Source: Niabella sp. (GTDB lineage Bacteria; Bacteroidota; Bacteroidia; Chitinophagales; Chitinophagaceae). Taken from it: a stretch of 64,000 bases of DNA. Of this stretch, positions 8,785 through 16,189 are shown one piece after another. Location of the stretch: NCBI RefSeq assembly GCF_030150205.1, contig NZ_JASLGT010000033.1, forward strand, positions 1-64,000. The letters run 5' to 3'. The translations under genes and the position numbers were made by a program. Numbering within the stretch: position 1 is the stretch's first letter; each line of letters begins with the position of its first letter. The notes under the pieces are model-generated. The model was not told where the DNA came from. It saw nothing but the letters and a program-made list of their open reading frames with translations, and ran no database searches.

Positions 8785-10095
8785 ATGAACGTATTTGAAG
8801 TCCGGGGCGGAAACCGTTTAAAGGGGGAGATCCACCCGCAGGGTGCAAAAAATGAGGCGTTGCAGATCATTTGTGCCGTATTGTTGACGCCCGAAGCGGT
8901 AACGATCAAAAACATCCCGGACATCCTGGATGTAAACCTGCTGATCGAGCTGCTGGCGGAAATGAATGTGGAAGTAAACCGGGTTGACCGGAGTACCTGT
9001 GTCTTCCGGGCAAATGATGTTAATATTGATTACCTCCATAGCGAAGCCTTCCGTAAAAAAAGCGGTAAGCTGCGGGGGTCTGTAATGCTTGCCGGGGCCA
9101 TGCTGGCGCGCTATAAAAAAGCCTTTATTCCAAAGCCGGGTGGTGATCAGATCGGCCGCCGCAGGCTGGATACCCATGTGATCGGTTTTGAAAAATTTGG
9201 GATCAATATCAATCATAATGAGGCAGATGGTTTTTTCCATTTATCGGCCCAGGAGCTGAAAGGCACTTATATGCTGCTGGATGAGCCTTCCGTAACCGGC
9301 ACTGCGAATGTAGTGATGGCCGCTACGATGGCTACCGGTACCACCACGATCTATAATGCCGCCTGCGAACCTTACCTGCAACAGCTTTGTAAAATGCTCA
9401 ATCGCATGGGAGCAAAGATCAGCGGTATCGGCAGCAACCTGCTTACCATTGAGGGAGTCGGTTATCTCTCCGGTACCGAACACGCGATCCTCCCGGATAT
9501 GATCGAAATAGGTTCTTTTATCGGCCTGGCTGCTATGACCCAGAGTGATATCCTGATCAAAAATGTAAGCGTTCCAGACCTGGGTGTGATCCCCAACCGT
9601 TTTGAACAGCTGGGCATACAACTCGAGATCAAGGGAGACGATATCCATATCCCTTCACAGGAAAGTTATACCATACAAAAATATTTTGACGGTGGTGTGC
9701 TCACCATCTACGACCATCCCTGGCCGGGCTTTACACCAGACCTCCTGAGCATTGTGCTGGTAACAGCCATACAGGCACATGGCAGCGTACTCATTCATCA
9801 GAAAATGTTTGAAAGCCGCCTCTTCTTTGTAGACAAACTCATCGATATGGGGGCTCAGATCATTCTTTGTGATCCGCACCGCGCGGTAGTCATCGGACTG
9901 GGCCGCGAGCGGAAGCTACGGGGTATTACCATGAGCAGCCCCGACATCCGTGCCGGTGTGGCATTGTTAATTGCAGCACTCAGCGCCGAAGGAAAAAGTA
10001 TTATCCAGAATATTGAGCAGATCGACCGGGGATACCAGCAGATCGACACCCGTTTGCAGGCCCTGGGAGCAGATATCAGAAGAGTTCAGAAATGA
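8785..10095 (+). CDS. murA: UDP-N-acetylglucosamine 1-carboxyvinyltransferase (MurA)
   Basis: A 436-aa cytoplasmic enzyme that transfers enolpyruvate from PEP to UDP-GlcNAc, the first committed step of peptidoglycan synthesis. The PEP-binding Lys22 lies in GAKNEALQ, and the EPSP-synthase-like repeats are complete (KLRGSVMLAGAMLAR; PDMIEIGSF; GGVLTIYDHPWPGFTPD; DIRAGVALLIAAL). The residue equivalent to catalytic Cys115 of E. coli is Asp121 (GGDQIGRRRLDTH), the natural substitution linked to fosfomycin insensitivity in other bacteria. A -7-like TATCTTCG lies at 8752-8759. Its stop overlaps the murI start (ATGA), so the two are translationally coupled. Confidence 0.97.
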   Translation: MNVFEVRGGNRLKGEIHPQGAKNEALQIICAVLLTPEAVTIKNIPDILDVNLLIELLAEMNVEVNRVDRSTCVFRANDVNIDYLHSEAFRKKSGKLRGSVMLAGAMLARYKKAFIPKPGGDQIGRRRLDTHVIGFEKFGININHNEADGFFHLSAQELKGTYMLLDEPSVTGTANVVMAATMATGTTTIYNAACEPYLQQLCKMLNRMGAKISGIGSNLLTIEGVGYLSGTEHAILPDMIEIGSFIGLAAMTQSDILIKNVSVPDLGVIPNRFEQLGIQLEIKGDDIHIPSQESYTIQKYFDGGVLTIYDHPWPGFTPDLLSIVLVTAIQAHGSVLIHQKMFESRLFFVDKLIDMGAQIILCDPHRAVVIGLGRERKLRGITMSSPDIRAGVALLIAALSAEGKSIIQNIEQIDRGYQQIDTRLQALGADIRRVQK

Positions 10096-10961
10096 GCAAT
10101 CAGCTATCAGATATCAGCCATCAGCCATCAGCCATCAGCAGTAATGCAGCGCCCATCGGTGTTTTTGATTCGGGTTATGGCGGATTAACCGTGCTCAGGG
10201 AACTTGTTACAGCACTGCCGCAGTATGATTATTTATACCTGGGCGACAATGCCCGTGCACCATATGGCAACCGTTCTTTTGAAACCGTATACGAATATAC
10301 CCTGCAATGTGTACAGTGGTTCTTTGAGCAGGGTTGCAGCCTGGTGATCCTGGCCTGCAATACGGCTTCTGCCAAGGCCCTGCGCAGCATCCAGCAAAAT
10401 GACCTGCCCCGCATAGCGCCGGATAAACGGGTATTGGGCGTCATCCGCCCCACTACCGAAGTGATCGGAGCCTATTCTGAAAACGGTGAGATCGGCATCC
10501 TGGCAACAAAGGGTACCGTCCATTCCGGTTCCTACCCCATTGAGATCCATAAATTCTTCCCCGGGGTACGGGTATACCAGGAAGCCTGCCCCATGTGGGT
10601 GCCCATTGTAGAGAATAATGAGATCGATACCGCCGGGGCTGATTTTTTTATAAAGAAGAACCTGCATGCCCTGTTTCAGAAGGGCCCGCAAATTGATGCC
10701 GTGTTGCTGGCCTGTACCCATTATCCGCTCTTAAAAGACAAGATACAGGAACACTTGCCCATTGATGTAAAACTGGTTTCGCAGGGAGCACTGGTAGCCA
10801 GCAGCCTGGCCGACTATCTCCACCGGCATCCGGAAATGGAGCAGCGTTGCAGCAAGAACGGGCAGCAACAATTTTTTACCACGGATTCCACCGAAGATTT
10901 TGACAACCATGGCACCCTGTTTTTTGGAGCCCCCGTCAGCAGTACCCAGGTGGTTTTATAA
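10092..10961 (+). CDS. murI: Glutamate racemase (MurI) with repeat-encoded N-terminal extension
   Basis: A 289-aa cytoplasmic enzyme making D-glutamate for peptidoglycan. The catalytic pair is visible as Cys89 (LACNTASA) and Cys208 (LLACTHYPLL), and Asp26 sits in GVFDSGYGG. The start overlaps the murA stop by ATGA. The first 20 or so residues (NQLSDISHQPSAISS) are absent from the family core and are encoded by short tandem CATCAG-type repeats. No later in-frame ATG exists before the conserved domain, so the extension is probably translated. Coupling to murA puts two wall-precursor steps in one operon. Confidence 0.95.
   Translation: MSNQLSDISHQPSAISSNAAPIGVFDSGYGGLTVLRELVTALPQYDYLYLGDNARAPYGNRSFETVYEYTLQCVQWFFEQGCSLVILACNTASAKALRSIQQNDLPRIAPDKRVLGVIRPTTEVIGAYSENGEIGILATKGTVHSGSYPIEIHKFFPGVRVYQEACPMWVPIVENNEIDTAGADFFIKKNLHALFQKGPQIDAVLLACTHYPLLKDKIQEHLPIDVKLVSQGALVASSLADYLHRHPEMEQRCSKNGQQQFFTTDSTEDFDNHGTLFFGAPVSSTQVVL
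10104..10138. repeat. CTATCAG/CCATCAG heptad-like repeats at the 5' end of murI
   Basis: CTATCAG (10104-10110), TATCAG (10112-10117) and three perfect tandem copies of CCATCAG (10118-10138) lie inside the murI reading frame. Related CAGTTATCAG-type stretches occur after ispG (about 60120-60160) and before recQ. Confidence 0.85.
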
Positions 10962-11059
10962 ATAAAGGCACCAACGCCACCTGGTATATAGGGCGATTGT
11001 AATTTGCCCAATTTCAGTTAACTTCAGGAAACATTTTTTTACATTAAAACCGTATTGCG

Positions 11060-11923
11060 ATGAAAAGAAGCCTTTTCCTGAAAACGATGGCAGCGGGTGC
11101 CGCTGGATTATATACGTCTAACCTGTTTGCAGCCGGCGCAAAGAAAAAATACATGGCCATGCAATTGTTCTCTGTAAGAGAAGCAGTGGCCAAAAACCTG
11201 GAAGGTACATTGGAAAAACTGGCCGGAATCGGCTATAATGAACTGGAGATTTATGGCTATGACGGAAGCTTCTTTGGTAAAACCCCGGCCGAATTCAGAT
11301 CCATTTTAAAAAATACCGGTGTTAAAGTGGTAAGTTCGCACCACCTTACCGGGTTTCAGCTAAAATCGAAAGGAACATTAAAAAACGGATGGGAAAAGGC
11401 GGTAGAAGATTTACACGCAATTGGCGCCCGCTATATGGCCTGCGCCTATTTATTCCCCGAAGAAAGAACCAGCGAGGTATATGCAGCACTTCCGGACCTC
11501 CTTAATAAATCCGGGGAAAAAGCAGCAGTTGCCGGGATCGGATTTGCCTATCATAACCATGATTTTGAATTTGAAAAGTATAACGATACATTGGTATACG
11601 ATTATTTAATTACCAATACGGCTCCCAAACTGGTCAATATGGAGCTGGATCTTTACTGGATCAGCAAGGCCGGGCACGACCCGGTGGCATATTTTAATAA
11701 GTACCCCGGCCGGTTCCCGCTCTGGCATGTAAAGGATATGGAAGCCGGAACAGGGGCCATTACGGAAGTGGGACATGGAACGATTGACTTTGACCGGATT
11801 TTTGCGGCACGAAAAACAGCCGGTCTGAAAAAGTGGTTTGTAGAACAGGATACCAGCAAGGGCGATATGTTTGAAAGCCTCAGATTCAGTCATGATTACC
11901 TGGAAAAGAAAAAATACATTTAA
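11060..11923 (+). CDS. Exported sugar phosphate isomerase/epimerase family TIM-barrel protein
   Basis: A 287-aa protein with an N-terminal export signal (KRSLFLKTMAAGAAGLYTSNLFAAG) lacking a strict twin-arginine pair, followed by an AP-endonuclease-2/xylose-isomerase-like TIM barrel. Metal-site signatures are visible: GYNELEIYG, SSHHLTG, FAYHNHDFEF, VNMELDLYW, LWHVKDME, VGHGTIDF and WFVEQD. Exported members are frequent in Bacteroidota sugar-catabolic clusters and probably isomerise a keto-sugar; the substrate is unknown. It stands alone between murI and rpmH. Confidence 0.82.
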   Translation: MKRSLFLKTMAAGAAGLYTSNLFAAGAKKKYMAMQLFSVREAVAKNLEGTLEKLAGIGYNELEIYGYDGSFFGKTPAEFRSILKNTGVKVVSSHHLTGFQLKSKGTLKNGWEKAVEDLHAIGARYMACAYLFPEERTSEVYAALPDLLNKSGEKAAVAGIGFAYHNHDFEFEKYNDTLVYDYLITNTAPKLVNMELDLYWISKAGHDPVAYFNKYPGRFPLWHVKDMEAGTGAITEVGHGTIDFDRIFAARKTAGLKKWFVEQDTSKGDMFESLRFSHDYLEKKKYI

Positions 11924-11929
11924 ACCCGG

Positions 11930-11962
11930 TTGCGCCATTTTCCCGGTTTTTCCCTACCTTTG
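11930..11962 (+). promoter_or_regulatory. rpmH promoter (Bacteroidota type)
   Basis: TACCTTTG at 11955-11962 matches the -7 consensus TAnnTTTG, and TTG at 11930-11932 lies 22 bp upstream as a -33 element. It predicts a leader of roughly 100 nt before the rpmH ATG, with a small GCATG/CATGC hairpin at 12018-12033. Confidence 0.7.
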
Positions 11963-12066
11963 CCGTCCTTTCACAAACCAACGGGAGTGGTGTCCTGTGG
12001 TGGAAACTTGAAAACCAGCATGTTCTCCCATGCGCATTCAAAAAATAGTGAAAATTTAAAGATATT

Positions 12067-12222
12067 ATGAAACGTACATTTCAACCCCATCGTCGTCGTC
12101 GTAAAACCGTTCATGGTTTTCGTAAACGTATGCAAACTGCTAACGGCCGTAAAGTGCTGGCAAGCCGTCGTGCAAAAGGACGTAAGAAATTAACAGTTTC
12201 CGACGAAAGGAAATTGAAGTAA
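12067..12222 (+). CDS. rpmH: Ribosomal protein bL34
   Basis: A 51-aa highly basic protein beginning MKRTFQPHRRRRKTVHGFRK and ending SDERKLK: the bL34 signature (KRTFQP, HGFR.RM, G.KVL..RR.KGR) is complete. It is a component of the large ribosomal subunit. The gene has its own promoter (11930-11962) and a strong terminator 27 nt after the stop. In many bacteria rpmH is followed directly by rnpA and yidD; here a GH95 gene of about 2.3 kb separates them. Confidence 0.97.
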   Translation: MKRTFQPHRRRRKTVHGFRKRMQTANGRKVLASRRAKGRKKLTVSDERKLK

Positions 12223-12248
12223 GCGCTCACAACGCTTGAAAAGAATGG

Positions 12249-12276
12249 TAGCTCCGGTAACGGGGCTATTTTTTTT
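12249..12276 (+). terminator. Rho-independent terminator of rpmH
   Basis: TAGCTCCG, loop GTAA, CGGGGCTA (one G-T pair), then eight T. It shows that rpmH transcription ends here. It lies inside the region that a longer reading of the downstream GH95 frame (ATG at 12236) would treat as coding, which argues for the later start at 12350. Confidence 0.88.
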
Positions 12277-12349
12277 GATGGCCGTTATTGCGCAAACGAT
12301 TGCCTCATTTTCGCCCCCGGCATCCTCAAAAATAGTTGTAAGTTCGGGA

Positions 12350-14611
12350 ATGCTCAATTTCCTACATCGCTTGCCCGGGATCGCTCTTTGCAGCCTTTTT
12401 ACTCTTTTTCTAACGGCACAACCCACCGCCAAACATAACCTGGAGTTTGACCACCTGGCTGCCCGCTGGGATGAAGCCATGCCGCTGGGCAATGGCATGT
12501 TGGGTGCGCTGGTGTGGCAAAAAAAGGACCGGCTCCGGCTATCGCTGGACCGTGCCGATCTTTGGGATGAGCGGAAAGCCCTGGATCTTTCAAAATTCAG
12601 TTTCCGATGGGTAGAAGAGCAGGTATTAAAAAAAGATTATAAACCCGTACAGCAATTGGGCGACTGGCCATATGACAATATGCCGTATCCTACCAAATTG
12701 CCCGCAGCCGCGTTGCAATTCAACCTGAAGGACCTGGGAACGGTGGTATCCAATACGCTCAATATTGCCACTGCTTTAAATACGGTAACCTTTCAATCCG
12801 GCACTGTATTCCGTTCCTATATACACGCCACCCGGCAGGCAGGATATTTTGAATTCGAAAACTTACCAGCGGCTGTCACCCGGCTGCTGATACCGGAACT
12901 GGAAATACACAATTATAATTCCGGAAAATCCGCCGCAGAAAATGACAACAGTCATTCAGGCGAAGGCCTGGAAAAACTAGGCTATCCCAAAGGAACCGTA
13001 ACCACCGGAACAAACAGCATCCGTTATCATCAGCCCACGTATCAGCAGCATTATTTTGAAGTGTTGGTACACTGGACAAAAACCGAAAACCGGCTCACCG
13101 GGGCATGGACCATTTCCAATGACCAGGCGGCCGTATTGCCGGAATCCGGTTCAAAAGCAAACCAGCAAAGCCACCGGCAATGGTGGGCGCGCTTCTGGGG
13201 CCGGTCTACCGTGCAATTACCGGATGCCGCCATAGAAAAACAATATTACCTGGAGCTGTATAAACTGGGAGCCGTAAGTCGCAAAGGAGCACCTGCAATT
13301 ACCCTGCAGGCGGTCTGGACCGCCGACAACGGCAGCCTGCCTCCATGGAAAGGCGATTTTCACAATGATTTAAATACCCAGCTCAGCTACTGGCCGGCTT
13401 ATACAGGAAATCACCTCGAAGAGGCCGCTACATTTACCGATTGGCTTTGGAAGATCCGGGCAAAAAACCTGCAGTATACCCGGCAGTATTTTGAAGTAGA
13501 CGGCTTAAATGTTCCGGGGGTGGTTACATTGAACGGCGATCCCATGGGCGGCTGGATCCAATATTCCTTATCACCCACGGTAGGCGCCTGGTGCGCCCAG
13601 CATTTTTACTGGCAATGGAAGTATTCGATGGATGATCAGTTCCTGAAAACCCGCGCCTATCCCTATATCCATGATGCGGCGGTTTACCTGGAAAAGATTA
13701 CCCGGTTGCAGCAAGGCACCCGGAAACTCCCCCTCAGCTCCAGTCCGGAATACAACGATAATGCCATCACCGCCTGGTTCCGCAACTGGACCAACTATGA
13801 CCTGGCGTTGGCAAAATTCCTGTTCACCGCAGCGGCGGAAACGGCAACAGCTATGCACCGGCCTTCGGAGGCCGGAAGATGGAAACAAACACTTGCTGAA
13901 CTGCCCGCCTACAGCGTAAACGAAACCGGTTTAACCGTTGCCCCCGGCCAGGATATGGAATCTTCGCATCGCCATTTTTCACCTTATATGGCCATTTACC
14001 CGTTGGCCTTACTGGATGTGAATCGTCCGGGAGACAGGGCCATCGTAGAAAAATCGCTCCGCCACATCCAGGCCAAAGGCACCCGCGCCTGGTGCGGATA
14101 TTCCTTTAGCTGGATGGCTTCTTTGTATGCGCGTGCTTATCAGGCAGACAGTGCGCTGCGGCAATTGCAGATCTTTGCCTCCAACTTTTGCTCATCCAAT
14201 AGTTTCCATTTGAACGGCGATCAAAAAGGCGGGCAATATTCCGGCTTTACGTACCGCCCATTTACCCTGGAAGGCAATTTTGCCTTTGCGCAGGGGGTGC
14301 AGGAGTTGCTGCTGCAAAGCAGGCAGGGTTATGCAGCGGTTTTCCCGGCCATCCCAGCCAGCTGGAAAAACATCCGCTTCACCAACCTCCGTATCGAAGG
14401 GGCCTTTCTGGTAAGCGGTCAAATGGAAAACGGAACAGTCACCAGCATTAAAATTGTAGCGGAAAAAGGCGGGCGGGCACTGTTCAAACTTCCCTTTTCC
14501 AAATGCAGGATCCGCTCACAAAAAAATATGCAGTTAAAGGAAACCGGTAATGGCTTTGCGGAACTGGATGGCAAAGCCGGCGGAATGGTAGTGCTTGGCA
14601 GTGCAAATTAA
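12350..14611 (+). CDS. Glycoside hydrolase family 95-like alpha-L-fucosidase/galactosidase
   Basis: A 753-aa exported enzyme. The ATG at 12350 is chosen because it opens a good signal peptide (MLNFLHRLPGIALCSLFTLFLTA) and lies after the rpmH terminator; the frame extends up to 12236 but that part is not expected to be transcribed as this mRNA. The N-terminal sandwich domain starts with ARWDEAMPLGNGMLGALVW. The (alpha/alpha)6 domain carries HNDLNTQLSYWP (Asn339/Asn342, in place of the two catalytic-site Asn of GH95) and SSSPEYND (Glu467, likely general acid). Family members remove terminal alpha-L-fucose or L-galactose from glycans. It has inserted itself between rpmH and rnpA in gene order. 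Confidence 0.82.
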   Translation: MLNFLHRLPGIALCSLFTLFLTAQPTAKHNLEFDHLAARWDEAMPLGNGMLGALVWQKKDRLRLSLDRADLWDERKALDLSKFSFRWVEEQVLKKDYKPVQQLGDWPYDNMPYPTKLPAAALQFNLKDLGTVVSNTLNIATALNTVTFQSGTVFRSYIHATRQAGYFEFENLPAAVTRLLIPELEIHNYNSGKSAAENDNSHSGEGLEKLGYPKGTVTTGTNSIRYHQPTYQQHYFEVLVHWTKTENRLTGAWTISNDQAAVLPESGSKANQQSHRQWWARFWGRSTVQLPDAAIEKQYYLELYKLGAVSRKGAPAITLQAVWTADNGSLPPWKGDFHNDLNTQLSYWPAYTGNHLEEAATFTDWLWKIRAKNLQYTRQYFEVDGLNVPGVVTLNGDPMGGWIQYSLSPTVGAWCAQHFYWQWKYSMDDQFLKTRAYPYIHDAAVYLEKITRLQQGTRKLPLSSSPEYNDNAITAWFRNWTNYDLALAKFLFTAAAETATAMHRPSEAGRWKQTLAELPAYSVNETGLTVAPGQDMESSHRHFSPYMAIYPLALLDVNRPGDRAIVEKSLRHIQAKGTRAWCGYSFSWMASLYARAYQADSALRQLQIFASNFCSSNSFHLNGDQKGGQYSGFTYRPFTLEGNFAFAQGVQELLLQSRQGYAAVFPAIPASWKNIRFTNLRIEGAFLVSGQMENGTVTSIKIVAEKGGRALFKLPFSKCRIRSQKNMQLKETGNGFAELDGKAGGMVVLGSAN

Positions 14612-14996
14612 CGCTACCAGCTTGCGGAATACGATTATTGGGTCATCGCCGGCACTACTATCAGCTTTGCTTGCGTTGCACCCGTTGGCTTCAGCACTGC
14701 TATCAGCAATTTAAAGCCGGTCATTTTATGGGTAAGGAACGCTGTTCTGTATATATAGATGAATGCCGTTTCCCTAAAGCCGCGGATCACGCCCGGGATG
14801 TGACAAGTTGCGCTGATTATAAGCGGCACCTAATCTGCGGATCAGCGGCCTTAATTAAGTTGACAACAAAAAATTAAACCATCTTTTGGCAATTAACCCG
14901 GCAATTATAAAAATCACTTAAGGAAACAACATTGATATATAAACGACCGGTAGGCACTGAAACAATGCAGATCATCCTATTTTTGCATTTTATCCA
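14612..14996. other. Intergenic region before rnpA, 385 bp
   Basis: No supported gene. At 14762-14850 lies a degenerate dispersed palindrome: it opens with AATGCCGTTTCCCTAAAGCC, nearly the same as the element at 29775-29791, and contains GCCGCGGATC and TGCGGATCAGCGGC as partial inverted copies. The rnpA promoter is at its right end. Confidence 0.6.
14978..14985 (+). promoter_or_regulatory. rnpA promoter -7 box
   Basis: TATTTTTG matches TAnnTTTG exactly and ends 11 nt before the TTG start of rnpA, so the 5' untranslated leader would be very short. No clear -33 TTG is seen at the usual distance. Confidence 0.5.
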
Positions 14997-15398
14997 TTGC
15001 AACAAACAAAAACATACCCGTTTCCAAAAAACGCCCGGTTAAAAAGCCGTAAGAAATTACAGGAAGTTTTTAGCGGCGGCAAGCGTTTTCATTCCGGTTT
15101 TATAAAACTGCTGTACCTCGCCGGTCCGGCAGCATTGCCCGATGTAAAGTGCGGTGTGGGGGTCAGCAGCCGCTATTTTAAAAAAGCAGTGGACCGCAAC
15201 CGCATCAAACGCTTGTTGCGGGAAGCCTACCGGTTGCAGCAGGCGCCCTTAAAACAAGCCGTCTTGCAAACCCAACGCCCGGTTTCGTTGTTTTTATTAT
15301 TTACCGGGAAAGAGCTCCCGGATTATGAAGAAATTTATAAACAAACAGGTTCCTTATTACAAAAATTAGCAGGCAGGATCAATGAAATGGCTCCTTAA
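14997..15398 (+). CDS. rnpA: Ribonuclease P protein component
   Basis: A 133-aa basic protein that assists the RNase P ribozyme in maturing tRNA 5' ends. Signatures are RLKSRKKLQEVFSGGKRF at the N-terminus and the RNR box AVDRNRIKRLLREAYR (about residues 64-79). The start is TTG at 14997: no in-frame ATG precedes the conserved N-terminus, and the -7 box lies just upstream. yidD overlaps its end by 17 nt, so the two are co-translated. Confidence 0.95.
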   Translation: MQQTKTYPFPKNARLKSRKKLQEVFSGGKRFHSGFIKLLYLAGPAALPDVKCGVGVSSRYFKKAVDRNRIKRLLREAYRLQQAPLKQAVLQTQRPVSLFLLFTGKELPDYEEIYKQTGSLLQKLAGRINEMAP

Positions 15399-15612
15399 AA
15401 TAGCAAGTCTGCCGTTTATCGTATTAATACGGTTTTACCAGTTGGTCATTTCCCCCTGGATGGGACCCAAATGCCGGTATACCCCCACCTGCAGTCACTA
15501 TGCGCTGGAAGCATTTAAAAAATATGGCCCTTTCAAAGGGTTCTGGCTCTCTATAAAACGCATTTCCCGCTGTCATCCATGGGGTGGAAGCGGATATGAT
15601 CCTGTTCCCTAG
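15382..15612 (+). CDS. yidD: Membrane protein insertion efficiency factor YidD
   Basis: A 76-aa protein with the full YidD signature: IRFYQLVISPWMGPKCRYTP, TCSHYALEAFKKYGPFKG and RCHPWGGSGYDPVP, with conserved Cys residues. It helps the YidC insertase place proteins in the inner membrane. It overlaps rnpA, keeping the rnpA-yidD half of the common cluster intact. Confidence 0.95.
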   Translation: MKWLLKIASLPFIVLIRFYQLVISPWMGPKCRYTPTCSHYALEAFKKYGPFKGFWLSIKRISRCHPWGGSGYDPVP

Positions 15613-15629
15613 GACCAGGGCCGTTTCAG

Positions 15630-15745
15630 GTTCCAGGTTTAAAGCTTAAGGTTAGACAAAACCAGGAACCTCCCCCCCCCGCGGAACATCAAGTATAAAA
15701 CGGATCTAACGTGAAACCATAAACCTGAAACTTTAAACCTGGAAC
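15630..15745. repeat. 15-bp perfect inverted repeat and C9 tract before acpS
   Basis: GTTCCAGGTTTAAAG (15630-15644) is exactly mirrored at 15731-15745, and a run of nine C lies at 15672-15680 between them. The right arm ends 6 nt before the acpS ATG and so could mask the ribosome-binding region. The sequence belongs to a dispersed AACCTTAAACTTTAAACC family also seen at about 27672-27731 and 60210-60240. Confidence 0.8.
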
Positions 15746-15751
15746 AAAAAT

Positions 15752-16126
15752 ATGATCACCGGATTGGGCCTTGATGTAATAGAAACCGAACGCGTAGCCG
15801 AAAAGATCCAAAAGGAGCAGGGCTTCCGCGAACTGATTTTTTCTGCAGAAGAAATTGACTATTGCGAGCCTAAGGCGCACAAATATGAGCATTATGCCGC
15901 CCGTTTTGCAGCCAAGGAAGCATTCTTTAAAGCGCTGGGCACCGGCTGGGCAACAGGTACGGCTTTCAATGAAATTGTTATTTTGGGCGATCCGAACGGA
16001 AAACCGGTCCTCCGGTTAAAAGGCCAAACCGCGCACACCTTAAAACATTTGGATCTTGAAAAAGTAAGCGTATCCCTCAGCCATCTGAAAAATATCGCCG
16101 CCGCCGTGGTGATCATCGAAGCCTGA
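15752..16126 (+). CDS. acpS: Holo-[acyl-carrier-protein] synthase
   Basis: A 124-aa cytoplasmic enzyme that transfers 4'-phosphopantetheine from CoA to acyl carrier protein. Key residues are visible: Asp8 in GLGLDVIE and Glu56 with Lys60 in ARFAAKEAFFKALG, plus VSLSHLKNIAAAVV at the C-terminus. The length is normal. It stands after yidD with a repeat-filled 139-bp gap. Confidence 0.95.
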   Translation: MITGLGLDVIETERVAEKIQKEQGFRELIFSAEEIDYCEPKAHKYEHYAARFAAKEAFFKALGTGWATGTAFNEIVILGDPNGKPVLRLKGQTAHTLKHLDLEKVSVSLSHLKNIAAAVVIIEA

Positions 16127-16189
16127 CGGCCGGTTTGAAAAAAGCTTCTACCGCTTTCTGCTTATATTTACAGCACCAACCTAGTTACA

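Noticed and set aside
12236..12349. N-terminal extension of the GH95 frame from ATG 12236
   Set aside because: It contains the rpmH terminator hairpin and T-run, and the ATG at 12350 opens a proper signal peptide.
14638..14877. 79-aa frame between GH95 and rnpA
   Set aside because: It lies over a dispersed palindrome and has no recognisable protein features.
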